Shown here piece after piece: positions 8,072 through 15,416 of a stretch of DNA of 40,516 bases (position 1 is the stretch's first letter; every line of letters begins with the position of its first letter). The DNA lies in the NCBI GenBank assembly GCA_900547855.1, contig URIK01000002.1:1-40516 (forward strand), read 5' to 3'. A program made the position numbers and the translations under genes. The DNA comes from an uncultured Collinsella sp. Its GTDB lineage: Bacteria; Actinomycetota; Coriobacteriia; Coriobacteriales; Coriobacteriaceae. A model generated the notes under the pieces. It did not search any database. It had not been told where the DNA came from and saw nothing but the letters and a program-made list of their open reading frames with translations.

Positions 8072-9784
8072 CTACGAGCGCAGTGTAATTTTATCGCGCA
8101 GCGACTTAAGGTCTTCGGTGACGGTGCGGTCTTCCTGGATCATCTTCTGGACCTTTTTGTAGCTCGTGCTGACGGTCGAGTGGTTGCGGTTGCCAAATTC
8201 GGCGCCCACCGCCGTGGTCGTCATCTCGCACATCTCGATGGCCAGGTAGATAGCGATATGGCGTGCTTTGGCGATATTGGCGTTGCGACGCGGGCCGATG
8301 AGCTCCTCGTGCGTTACGCCGTACTGCTCTTCGATGACGGACTGAACCGTCTGGACGTTGATCTTTTTGGCCGATGTGTCGAAGTACTGGCTGGCGATGG
8401 CATCGATATCGTCAAAGGTGAGCTCCCCGCCCTCGCGTTCGCGGTCGCCCGCCTCGCCGGCGCAGCGCTCGCAAAAGCTCTCGAGTTCGCGGATGTTGGT
8501 GCCCGAGACCTCGGCCATGTGTTTAAAGTGCTCGTCGGTCAGGTGCCCGCCGTCGCCCCCATAGGCCGCCAGCAGCGAGTCGTCGCCTGCCTCGGGAGCG
8601 GCGACGATAGTGTTCTCGTAATAGCGCTGCAAGATCTTGTATTTCATCTCGTAGCTGGGCTCTGCGACTAGGCAGAGCATTCCGGCGTTGAAGCGGCTGG
8701 TCAGACGCTCGTCCATGCTCAGGTCCTTGGGGGCGCGGTCTGCCGCGATGACGACTTTCTTGTTGTTGCGGATGAACTCGTCCATGAGCTGGAAAAAGTA
8801 GTCCACGCTCGCGCGCTTGCCGATGATGTTTTGGATGTCATCGATGATGAGCACGTCCACGCCGTGGTACGCCTGCATGATGGGGGCGTTGCTCTTCTTT
8901 TGGCGGTCGAACTCGGTCATCAGGTCGTCCAGATATGCCTGGGAGTTGGCATACTTGACCTTGATCTCGGGCGACTTCTCGGCGAGCTCGTTTTTGATGG
9001 CGAGCAGCAGATGGGTCTTGCCCAGCCCCGATTTGCCATAGATGAACAGGGATGTGCATGTGCCGCGTTCGTCCGCGAGTGCGGCAAACTTGAGGGCCGA
9101 GCGATAGGCATGGCTGTTCTCGGGGCCGTAGACAAAGTTCTCAAAGGTAAATTTTGAGTTCGCGGCGAGTGGGGCTCCATCCGTATTCTGCTCGGCCGGC
9201 ACGGTCGGTGCTGGCATGGGTGAGGCGGGGGTCGCAGCTTGCGTGGATTTAGTCGGCGCTCCGCCCTTCATCTGGTTCATCATGCGACGAAAATCATCGG
9301 CCGAGAGCGTGTTCTTGATTGCAATGCCCGAATCCGTGCCCGCCGCTGCGTCGTGAGCGATGGGCATGTGCGTGACGGGTGCGTTCGTTGACGTCGCCGC
9401 CGCGGCCGGCAACGGTGCCATGGTTTCACGGGAAACATCGCTGTGCTGGTGCTCGATTGTCGGCGCGCCGCCTGCGGAGGCCGGCACCGCCGGGGAAGCG
9501 GCGGGCGCCGTCGCGGCAGCGGATTCCGTCGCGGCGCCTTGTGGTGCCACGATGTCGAGCGCAATCGGTGCAAAGGCGATTTCTTCCAGATAGGCCTCAA
9601 TAGTCGGCTGATGCTTTTTGAGCTGCGCGATGGCAAAGCGCGAGGGGGCCTCGATCGTGAGCGTATCTTCGGTCAGGCTTATGGCGCGCGATTGCCCCAG
9701 CATGTTGATGAGGCGTGCATCTTGGCCGTCGCGCTGGCAAAAGGCGATGGCATCCCCCAGGATGATGCTTGCTTCCTCGTCCAC
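8072..9784 (-). CDS. dnaA: Chromosomal replication initiator DnaA
   Basis: AAA+ initiator that binds DnaA boxes and opens oriC. Domain I is residues 1 to about 80; a long Ala/Pro/Thr-rich linker (domain II) runs to about 210. Walker A GKSGLGKT is at 250-257 and Walker B is VLIIDDIQN. Domain IV starts near RNANIAKARHIAIYL. The recognition motif reads GNRNHSTV (531-538), where most DnaA proteins have GGRDHTTV, so the base-contacting Asp and first Thr of E. coli (Asp433, Thr435) become Asn534 and Ser536. At 570 residues it is longer than usual because of the linker. The start is GTG with GGGAGAG upstream, 15 bp after the preceding ATPase gene, suggesting co-transcription. Confidence 0.97.
   Translation of the reverse strand: MDEEASIILGDAIAFCQRDGQDARLINMLGQSRAISLTEDTLTIEAPSRFAIAQLKKHQPTIEAYLEEIAFAPIALDIVAPQGAATESAAATAPAASPAVPASAGGAPTIEHQHSDVSRETMAPLPAAAATSTNAPVTHMPIAHDAAAGTDSGIAIKNTLSADDFRRMMNQMKGGAPTKSTQAATPASPMPAPTVPAEQNTDGAPLAANSKFTFENFVYGPENSHAYRSALKFAALADERGTCTSLFIYGKSGLGKTHLLLAIKNELAEKSPEIKVKYANSQAYLDDLMTEFDRQKKSNAPIMQAYHGVDVLIIDDIQNIIGKRASVDYFFQLMDEFIRNNKKVVIAADRAPKDLSMDERLTSRFNAGMLCLVAEPSYEMKYKILQRYYENTIVAAPEAGDDSLLAAYGGDGGHLTDEHFKHMAEVSGTNIRELESFCERCAGEAGDREREGGELTFDDIDAIASQYFDTSAKKINVQTVQSVIEEQYGVTHEELIGPRRNANIAKARHIAIYLAIEMCEMTTTAVGAEFGNRNHSTVSTSYKKVQKMIQEDRTVTEDLKSLRDKITLRS
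9422..9437 (-). other. parS-like site inside the dnaA linker
   Basis: The minus strand reads TGTTTCCCGTGAAACC, two mismatches from the perfect parS sites at 14.5 kb, with the GTGAAAC half intact. It lies in the codons for VSRET in the disordered DnaA linker, where protein constraint should be low. Binding by ParB is inference. Confidence 0.4.
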
Positions 9785-9799
9785 TGTCTCTCCCGTTCT

Positions 9800-11173
9800 T
9801 TAGCTCTGAGCTCGCACGCGAGCGGCGCCGAGTTCGGTCAGATGGTATTTCTGGCCATGCTTGATGACCAAGCCGGCCTGCGCCAAGTCATTGAGCGTGC
9901 GTGACCAAGTGGGGGCCGAGTTTCCAAACGCCCTCGCCAGATCGGTTGCACCGCACGCTTGATTTTGCGCTAGATAGCCCAGCGCGGCGTTGCCGCGATC
10001 GCTTACGAACACGTCCGGTTGTGGCTGCGCATACTGATTTGCTGCATTAGGATACATCATTTGAGCTGCTGGTTGTTGAGAACTCTGCATCGGTGGCATT
10101 TGCTGTTGAAAACTTTGAGGCCACTGTTGGTAAGGCTGCGGAGGCATCTGCTGGGCCCAGGGGTTGTACTGCTGCTGCGGCATCTGCTGGTACGGCTGCT
10201 GATATCCTTGCTGGTACTGCTGCGGGAACTGCTGGCCGTACCCCAGTGGCGGCATCTGCTGATATGGATATCCCTGTTGGTACGGCTGATAGCCCATTTG
10301 CTGGCCACCCGGTGCGCCCGTCGCCTGCTGCATTGCTGCTGCATCCTGATCAGCCAGTGGCACGGCCTCTGGCATGTTTGGCGGCATCGACATCGATGTC
10401 GCCTGGGGCTCTTGTGTGGGAAGCATTCCGGGCTGCTGCATCTGCCTCACGGGGGGCTGCATCTGCCTCACGGGGGGCTGCATCTGCTGCGTTGCCATGG
10501 GCTGCTGCGCAAAAGCTCCCGGCAGGGGATATGTGGGCTGCTCCGTCTCGGGCCGCACGGCAGCACCGCGTCCACCGGCGCGCTCGATTTCCTGCACGCG
10601 TTTAGGGTCCAGGCTTACCGTAACCACGGTACCGCTACCCATGTTGTCCTCGATGGATACGGCACCGCCGGCGTTTTCCAAATACTCCTGCACCATGGGA
10701 AACCCTGCTCCGGTTCCACGGATATAGCGCTTCATCTTGCTGTTTGCACTGGTAACGCCAAAGTCGAAAGCGCGTTCCTTGTCGTCGATGCCGGGTCCTT
10801 GGTCAGCAAAGCGGATGGTGTCTCCGCCGTCCAGAATCGAGATGATGGGCTCTGCAAAGTGTGCGTGGATAAAGTTTTCGACAATCTCGCGGATGACCAT
10901 GAGCGAGATATGGCCACCTTGTTCTTTCATGCACTGGTAGACGGTGTTGGTCGTCTCTTCCAAATACGTGCGGACATCTTGCGGATCAATGACGATCACA
11001 CGCGGTGTCGACAGCATGTCGTCATAGACGGCGATGCGCGCGGCGTACATGGCTTTTGGCGCCTGCGTGGTCGTCTGCTCGCCTTCCGCACGCTCTTCGC
11101 GCACGCCGGTGATGTGCTCGTTGTCGGGTGCCGGGTCTCCGGAATCGACCATGGTGTAAAAGTCGTCAGACAT
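9800..11173 (-). CDS. GHKL ATPase with prion-like linker and C-terminal winged helix
   Basis: A 457-residue protein encoded directly upstream of dnaA (15-bp gap). Residues 80-190 form a GHKL/HATPase_c domain: N box EIVENFIHAHF (96-106), G1 DQGPG (124-128), G2 GTGAG (153-157) and a closing GSGTVVTVSL strand. There is no phosphoacceptor histidine domain, so it resembles SpoIIAB-type anti-sigma kinases or a stand-alone ATP switch rather than a full sensor kinase. Residues 205-385 are almost entirely Gln, Pro, Met and Tyr, a prion-like low-complexity tract. Residues 392-455 (from RGNAALGYLAQ to the C-terminus) look like a winged helix with a final wing KYHLTELG. Function is unknown. The position suggests a DNA-binding regulator linked to initiation or to dnaA expression, which is inference. 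Confidence 0.85.
   Translation of the reverse strand: MSDDFYTMVDSGDPAPDNEHITGVREERAEGEQTTTQAPKAMYAARIAVYDDMLSTPRVIVIDPQDVRTYLEETTNTVYQCMKEQGGHISLMVIREIVENFIHAHFAEPIISILDGGDTIRFADQGPGIDDKERAFDFGVTSANSKMKRYIRGTGAGFPMVQEYLENAGGAVSIEDNMGSGTVVTVSLDPKRVQEIERAGGRGAAVRPETEQPTYPLPGAFAQQPMATQQMQPPVRQMQPPVRQMQQPGMLPTQEPQATSMSMPPNMPEAVPLADQDAAAMQQATGAPGGQQMGYQPYQQGYPYQQMPPLGYGQQFPQQYQQGYQQPYQQMPQQQYNPWAQQMPPQPYQQWPQSFQQQMPPMQSSQQPAAQMMYPNAANQYAQPQPDVFVSDRGNAALGYLAQNQACGATDLARAFGNSAPTWSRTLNDLAQAGLVIKHGQKYHLTELGAARVRAQS
10436..10487 (-). repeat. 21-bp tandem repeat in the prion-like linker
   Basis: Two exact copies of a 21-bp unit (10436-10456 and 10457-10477) and the first 10 bp of a third encode two heptapeptide repeats of QMQPPVR. 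The repeat is in frame, so slippage would change linker length without breaking the gene. Confidence 0.85.
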
Positions 11174-11340
11174 GCCGCTCGCAATCTTTCAAAAGGTTTC
11201 GAACAAATAGTAGCTCACCGTGCAATGTTTCTCATCTTTCGACAACTTTTCAAAACCTGTTGAAAACTTTGGAAAACGGGCGAAAAGTTCTCAACATTGC
11301 CAACATGACCTGTCGAAAACTCGATGAAATATCGTGAAAA
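11174..11340. other. oriC, upstream half (candidate)
   Basis: This non-coding stretch lies upstream of the ATPase-dnaA unit. It is packed with box-like nonamers: CTTTCGACA (11236-11244, plus), TTTTCAACA (11258-11266, minus), TTCTCAACA (11288-11296, plus) and TTTTCGACA (11311-11319, minus). None is the canonical TTATCCACA. Genes diverge here: everything to the left to the window edge is minus and the first eight genes to the right are plus, as expected at a replication origin. The exact initiation point cannot be read from sequence alone. Confidence 0.68.
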
Positions 11341-11416
11341 GTTGCCATGCACCGCTAAATCGAGCTTGGCTTATGGGGGAACCGTGTGAACTGCGCAACC
11401 TTTTACCTTTGATTTC

Positions 11417-11446
11417 TTGACATTTGAACATTGATTTCCCTACAAT
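11417..11446 (+). promoter_or_regulatory. Strong vegetative promoter of rpmH operon
   Basis: A perfect -35 TTGACA (11417-11422) and a -10 TACAAT (11441-11446) are separated by 18 bp, about 72 bp before the rpmH start. It is the best housekeeping-type promoter in the window and would drive rpmH, rnpA, yidD and yidC. Confidence 0.8.
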
Positions 11447-11518
11447 CTTCAAGCTCACGTGTCTATATCTGCGTCCGCGTCCCCGCGGACACTCGAAATG
11501 CAGCAGGAGGAACTTAAG

Positions 11519-11653
11519 ATGAAGCGTACGTATCAGCCTAATAAGCGTAAGCGTGCCAAGACCCATGGCTTCCGTGCCCGTATGGCCACTAAGGGTGGTC
11601 GTGCCGTGCTCGCCCGTCGTCGCGCCAAGGGCCGCAAGCGTCTCACTGTCTAG
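11519..11653 (+). CDS. rpmH: 50S ribosomal protein L34
   Basis: A 44-residue, highly basic ribosomal protein beginning MKRTYQPNKRKRAKTHGF and ending with the GRKRLTV tail, an almost consensus L34. The ATG at 11519 follows CAGGAGGAA. An upstream in-frame start at 11459 is rejected because it would add 20 unrelated residues. First gene of the rpmH-rnpA-yidD-yidC cluster. Confidence 0.98.
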   Translation: MKRTYQPNKRKRAKTHGFRARMATKGGRAVLARRRAKGRKRLTV

Positions 11654-11673
11654 CAGCGATACACACATCTCGC

Positions 11674-12012
11674 ATGAAGACTATTAAGTCTCGGCAAGAT
11701 TTCGAGCATGTGTTCAGTCAGGGGCGTCGTTTCAATCACCCTCTGATTCGAATGACCATATGTGAATCGGTTGGCGAAGGCGACTCCGGAAGGGTCGCCT
11801 TCGTTGGTGCTAAACGGCTCGGTTGTGCAGTTGTGCGCAACCGTTCTAAGCGTGTGATGCGCGAGGCCGCCCGCAGCTGTGGATTTCCCGTTGCGGGTTA
11901 TGACATCATCTTGTTCGCAACTCCCAAGACGAGGGTTTCCTCGCCGCAGGAGATGGACAAGGCATTGCGTTCGCTTGTAAAACGCGCCGGCGTTGCCGGG
12001 GAGGAGCGATGA
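11674..12012 (+). CDS. rnpA: Ribonuclease P protein component
   Basis: Protein cofactor of RNase P, which matures tRNA 5' ends. The diagnostic basic motif VVRNRSKRVMREAAR lies at about residues 50-64, preceded by GAKRLGCA. At 112 residues it is normal. It starts 20 bp after rpmH and overlaps yidD by 4 bp. Confidence 0.96.
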   Translation: MKTIKSRQDFEHVFSQGRRFNHPLIRMTICESVGEGDSGRVAFVGAKRLGCAVVRNRSKRVMREAARSCGFPVAGYDIILFATPKTRVSSPQEMDKALRSLVKRAGVAGEER

Positions 12013-12233
12013 GCAATCACGTTTTGCGACGTGTTGCCATCGCTCCTATTCGCATATATCAACAGGTTATTTCGCCCTTATTGCCTGACGCCTGCATTTA
12101 TTACCCAACGTGCTCGCAATACGCCGTCCAGGCGATTGAGAAGTACGGTGTTTTGAGAGGCTGCTGGCTTGCCGTGAGGCGCATCGCTCGCTGCAATCCC
12201 CTGCACGTCGGCGGTTATGACCCTGTGCCCTAG
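12009..12233 (+). CDS. yidD: Membrane protein insertion efficiency factor YidD
   Basis: A 74-residue member of the haemolytic-domain/YidD family, thought to assist insertion of membrane proteins with YidC. The signature YYPTCSQYAVQAIEKYG and RIARCNPLHVGGYDPVP are both present. Its ATG overlaps the rnpA stop, and yidC follows 29 bp later, the conserved order. Confidence 0.95.
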   Translation: MSNHVLRRVAIAPIRIYQQVISPLLPDACIYYPTCSQYAVQAIEKYGVLRGCWLAVRRIARCNPLHVGGYDPVP

Positions 12234-12262
12234 CGGGCACTCGCTATCGGAGGAAAACTTAC

Positions 12263-13033
12263 ATGTGGGATTGGATCGTTAACATCCTTTTCGAGCTGCT
12301 CAAGCTCATCCAGACCTTTGCGGTCGACTGGGGCCTGTCCATCATCATCCTGGTGGTCATCATCCGTCTGCTGCTGACGCCGCTTATGCTCAAGTCGACC
12401 AAGTCGACGGCTCGCATGCAGGTGCTGCAGCCCAAGATGCTCGAGATTCAGGAGCGCTATGCCGACGATCCCCAGCGCCAGGCCGAGGAGATGCAGAAGT
12501 TCTACAGCGAGAACAAGTTCAACCCGATGGCTGGTTGTTTGCCGCTGTTGATCCAGATGCCTGTCCTGTTCGCCCTGTTTACGTTGCTGCGCAACCTGCC
12601 GCAGTACTTTAACGACGGCACGTTCTCGTTCTTCAACATCCTGCCCGACCTGACCACCACGCCGAGCGCTTCCTTTGCCGATGGCTTTATGGTTGCGCTG
12701 CCTGCGCTGGTCTGCCTGATTCTGTTCGCCGTCCTGACCCTGATTCCGCAGCTCTATATGTCGCGCAACCAGACCGGACAGCAGGCTCAGAGCATGCGTA
12801 TGATGGCTGTTGTCATGACGGTCATGATGCTTTGGATGGGCTGGAGCCTTCCCGTTGGTGTTCTGCTGTACTACGACGTCTCGTCTGCTTGGCAGGTTAT
12901 CCAGCAGATTTTTGTGACGCAGAAGGTTATCGAGAAGGCCAAGGCCGATGAGGAGGAGCGTCTTAAGAACGCGCCGCTGCAGGTTGAGGTCACTCGTCGA
13001 GAGAAGAAGCCGCGCCCGCACAAGAAGAAGTAG
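12263..13033 (+). CDS. yidC: Membrane protein insertase YidC/Oxa1
   Basis: A 256-residue polytopic insertase. The N-terminal hydrophobic segment (about 18-38) contains the conserved basic residue in VVIIRLLLTPLMLKS, followed by a cytoplasmic helical hairpin (STARMQVLQPKMLEIQERY), GCLPLLIQMPVLFALFTLL, and further membrane segments at about 145-165 and 180-205. It has no lipobox, unlike many Firmicute homologues, and ends in a basic tail, KKPRPHKKK, typical of ribosome-contacting forms. AGGAGG lies upstream of the ATG. Confidence 0.95.
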   Translation: MWDWIVNILFELLKLIQTFAVDWGLSIIILVVIIRLLLTPLMLKSTKSTARMQVLQPKMLEIQERYADDPQRQAEEMQKFYSENKFNPMAGCLPLLIQMPVLFALFTLLRNLPQYFNDGTFSFFNILPDLTTTPSASFADGFMVALPALVCLILFAVLTLIPQLYMSRNQTGQQAQSMRMMAVVMTVMMLWMGWSLPVGVLLYYDVSSAWQVIQQIFVTQKVIEKAKADEEERLKNAPLQVEVTRREKKPRPHKKK

Positions 13034-13050
13034 TGGGATATCAATCTTAT

Positions 13051-13062
13051 TTAGGTACCTAA
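13051..13062. repeat. Palindrome TTAGGTACCTAA, copy 1
   Basis: A perfect 12-bp palindrome between yidC and jag, just before the jag ribosome-binding site. The 13-mer TTAGGTACCTAAC is repeated exactly at 16555-16567. Its role is unknown, and chance is possible. Confidence 0.3.
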
Positions 13063-13077
13063 CTTTTGGAGTACGTT

Positions 13078-13647
13078 ATGTCTGAAGAGATCATCGAGGA
13101 TATACTTGAGGAGGTTGCCCCGCAGGTCGCGGGCGATTATCCCGAGATTGCACAGCGCTACAAGGCTGGTGAAGAGCTGACCGATGAGGAGCTCGACACC
13201 ATTGCCGATGTTGCGATTTCCATCCTGCGTTCCATCCTTTCGCACTTCGATGCCGCCAACTCTCCTATCGATGAGTATGAGGGTGACGAGGGTGAGCTGA
13301 TTCTGGATGTAACGGCTCCCGATCTTGCTGTTCTCATTGGCCGTCATGGTCGCACCCTTGATGCCCTTCAGGTTATGTTCTCTTTGCTGGTGAGCCGCAA
13401 GCTTGGCTTTAGGTATCCGGTTGTAGTGGACGTCGAGGGATACAAGAGCCGCCGTCAGGACAAGGTTGCCTCCATGGCTCAGTCTGCTGCCGAGCGCGCC
13501 ATTCGCACTCACAAGAGTGTTTCGCTTCCGCCCATGAATGCCTACGAGCGCCGACTGGTTCACATTGCACTTCGTGGCAATGATGCGGTCGATACTCATT
13601 CTGAGGGTTCTGATCCTGATCGCCATGTAGTGATTGTTGCTCGATAA
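13078..13647 (+). CDS. jag: Jag/KhpB-like RNA-binding protein (KH-R3H)
   Basis: A 189-residue RNA-binding protein in its standard place after yidC. An acidic N-terminal part (residues 1-70) replaces the usual Jag-N domain. A KH domain follows with the GXXG-type loop GRHGRTLDA (about 87-95), then an R3H domain containing RRQDKVASMAQSAAERAI and PMNAYERRLVHIAL. I use ATG 13078, 6 nt after GGAG, rather than TTG 13066. In Firmicutes and actinobacteria the family binds small RNAs and mRNAs and influences cell elongation; the role here is inferred. Confidence 0.92.
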   Translation: MSEEIIEDILEEVAPQVAGDYPEIAQRYKAGEELTDEELDTIADVAISILRSILSHFDAANSPIDEYEGDEGELILDVTAPDLAVLIGRHGRTLDALQVMFSLLVSRKLGFRYPVVVDVEGYKSRRQDKVASMAQSAAERAIRTHKSVSLPPMNAYERRLVHIALRGNDAVDTHSEGSDPDRHVVIVAR

Positions 13648-13665
13648 TCTACTCGAGCTTATGCT

Positions 13666-13697
13666 AAGGGGACGTGGTTTCCACGTCCCCTTTTTTT
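13666..13697 (+). terminator. Intrinsic terminator after jag
   Basis: A perfect 10-bp stem, GGGGACGTGG (13668-13677) with CCACGTCCCC (13681-13690), has a TTT loop and a run of seven T. It ends the rpmH-to-jag unit and overlaps a spurious upstream start of rsmG. Confidence 0.93.
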
Positions 13698-13743
13698 GTC
13701 AAAAGTTCTCGATACGCTGATTTTTGTCAGAAAGGAGCTTTCG

Positions 13744-14481
13744 TTGTTAGTACTTACTGATCAGCAGGCTGACGAGATGTTGTGTCGTCTAACTTCCTAT
13801 TGCAAAGAGTATTCCTTGAGCGTAACTGATGTTGAGCTGAGGAAATGTATTCAGCATTTGGATTTGGTTCTGGAAATAAATAAGACAACCAATCTCACCC
13901 GTATTCTTAACGTAGAAGATGCTGCAGTACTTCATATCCTTGACTCACTTGTTTTGCTCCCCTATATCAATAAGGCTCCTGAGGGAGCTTTGCTCGATAT
14001 GGGAACAGGTGCTGGCTTCCCTGGTATTCCACTAACCATAACCACGCATCGTAAAGCTACTTATATTGACTCTGTTGGCAAGAAGGTTGATGCTGTTAAT
14101 TCCTTTGTCCATGCTCTTGGATTGAAACATGCTCATGCGGTTCATGATCGTCTTGAAGAATATGCTCGAAGCCATAAGAAGCAGTTCTCTGTTGTAACCG
14201 CTCGCGCACTGGCCCCTCTACCGATTCTTGTTGAGTATGCGGCTCCGTACCTCAAGGATGGAGGGCTATTTGTTATCACCAAGGGCAATCCTTCGGATGA
14301 GGAGCTTGCTTCTGGCATGTCAGCTGCAAAGATTTGCGGCTTCACTTTGCTTCTGAATGACGCTATCGATTTGCCTGAGGGCCTGGGCCACAGGGAGTTC
14401 ATTGTTCTTAAGAAGAGTCATCCAGCATCCGTCTCATTGCCTCGTGCAAATGGCATGGCAAAGAAGAATCCGCTTGCCTAG
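13744..14481 (+). CDS. rsmG: 16S rRNA (guanine527-N7)-methyltransferase RsmG
   Basis: SAM-dependent methyltransferase (GidB family) modifying G527 of 16S rRNA. The SAM-binding loop LLDMGTGAGFPGIPL and the downstream VTARALAPLPILVEY motif are diagnostic. I place the start at TTG 13744 because AAAGGAG (13731-13737) is 6 nt upstream. The TTG at 13696 lies in the preceding terminator. The product is 245 residues. Base composition is clearly more AT-rich than in yidC or ddl. It is followed directly by three parS sites. Confidence 0.94.
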   Translation: MLVLTDQQADEMLCRLTSYCKEYSLSVTDVELRKCIQHLDLVLEINKTTNLTRILNVEDAAVLHILDSLVLLPYINKAPEGALLDMGTGAGFPGIPLTITTHRKATYIDSVGKKVDAVNSFVHALGLKHAHAVHDRLEEYARSHKKQFSVVTARALAPLPILVEYAAPYLKDGGLFVITKGNPSDEELASGMSAAKICGFTLLLNDAIDLPEGLGHREFIVLKKSHPASVSLPRANGMAKKNPLA

Positions 14482-14482
14482 A

Positions 14483-14498
14483 TGTTTCACGTGAAACA
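14483..14498. other. parS site 1
   Basis: TGTTTCACGTGAAACA, an exact 16-bp palindromic parS, lies 1 nt after the rsmG stop. ParB proteins nucleate on this sequence; the adjacent parAB genes support the call. Confidence 0.95.
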
Positions 14499-14521
14499 TA
14501 ATGGATACTAACAACTTGCGG

Positions 14522-14537
14522 TGTTTCACGTGAAACA
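14522..14537. other. parS site 2
   Basis: Identical perfect palindrome, exactly 39 bp downstream of site 1. Confidence 0.95.
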
Positions 14538-14560
14538 TGGCGGTTGATATCGAATCGGAA

Positions 14561-14576
14561 TGTTTCACGTGAAACA
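14561..14576. other. parS site 3
   Basis: Identical perfect palindrome, again exactly 39 bp further on, 40 bp before the parA start codon. ParB bound here could repress parAB, which is inference. Confidence 0.95.
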
Positions 14577-14615
14577 TCCTCCGTTTGACAGCTTTAATAC
14601 ACACCAGGAGGGACC

Positions 14616-15416
14616 GTGGGATTTCGCGACGTTAAGCGTTCTAAGAGCGCAAAAGACACGCGTATCATTGCAATCATCAATCAAAAAGGCGGCGTCGGTA
14701 AGTCAACGACGGCTGTAAACCTTGCAGCAGCACTGGGTGAGCAGGGTCGCAAGACACTGATTGTCGATTTCGATCCGCAGGGAAACAGCACCAGTGGATT
14801 CGGAATTGAAAAAGAAGACCTTGATCACTGCATCTATGATGCATTGTTGAATGATGTGCCGCCAGAATCACTTGTTCTTGATACAAATTGTAAAAAGGTA
14901 TTCGTTATTCCGGCTACAATTCAGCTTGCAGGCGCGGAAATTGAGCTCGTAAGCGCAATCGCTCGTGAAACCCGCCTCAAAGATTTGCTTGAGCCGATTC
15001 AGGACGAGTTCGATTTTATTTTCATTGACTGTCCCCCCTCGCTCGGCCTGCTTACTATCAACGCCTTGACCGCAGCAGACAGCGTTTTGATTCCGATCCA
15101 ATGCGAGTATTATGCACTCGAGGGCGTTACAAAGCTGCTTGAGTCAATGAAGATGGTCAAATCACGTCTGAACAAGGGCTTAGACACCTATGGTGTGCTT
15201 ATGACCATGTATGACTCGCGTACTTCTCTATCGAATCAGGTTGTTGAGGAGGTTCAAACGTACTTTGGTGATAAGGCGTTTAAGACGCTGATCCCCCGTA
15301 CGGTTAAAATCTCCGAAGCTCCGTCTTTTGGAGAACCGGTAATTACCTATGCACCTCAAAATAAGGGTGCAAAAGCGTATATGAACCTTGCAAAAGAGGT
15401 GATCAAGCGTGCCTAG
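14616..15416 (+). CDS. parA: Chromosome-partitioning ATPase ParA/Soj
   Basis: Deviant Walker A ATPase that drives origin segregation with ParB. The P-loop is QKGGVGKSTTAVNLA near residue 30, followed by the switch DFDPQGNSTSGFG and FIFIDCPPSLGLLTINAL. At 266 residues it is a chromosomal-type ParA without the N-terminal HTH of plasmid ParAs. GTG start at 14616, with AGGAGG about 5 nt upstream. It overlaps parB by 8 bp, so the two are translationally coupled. Confidence 0.97.
   Translation: MGFRDVKRSKSAKDTRIIAIINQKGGVGKSTTAVNLAAALGEQGRKTLIVDFDPQGNSTSGFGIEKEDLDHCIYDALLNDVPPESLVLDTNCKKVFVIPATIQLAGAEIELVSAIARETRLKDLLEPIQDEFDFIFIDCPPSLGLLTINALTAADSVLIPIQCEYYALEGVTKLLESMKMVKSRLNKGLDTYGVLMTMYDSRTSLSNQVVEEVQTYFGDKAFKTLIPRTVKISEAPSFGEPVITYAPQNKGAKAYMNLAKEVIKRA

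Noticed and set aside
6529..8088. A 519-residue plus-strand frame opposite recF and dnaN and across the origin spacer
   Set aside because: Antisense to two certain genes; no start signal or family resemblance.
10019..11263. A Leu/His-rich plus-strand frame opposite the ATPase gene
   Set aside because: It is the complement of Gln/Pro-rich codons, and the opposite strand carries clear ATPase motifs.
12230..13021. A 263-residue minus-strand frame opposite yidC
   Set aside because: Antisense to a clear insertase; Gln/His/Leu-rich without motifs.
14585..14590. A perfect TTGACA before parA taken as a promoter
   Set aside because: The matching -10 would fall on the parA ribosome-binding site, and no such hexamer is seen.
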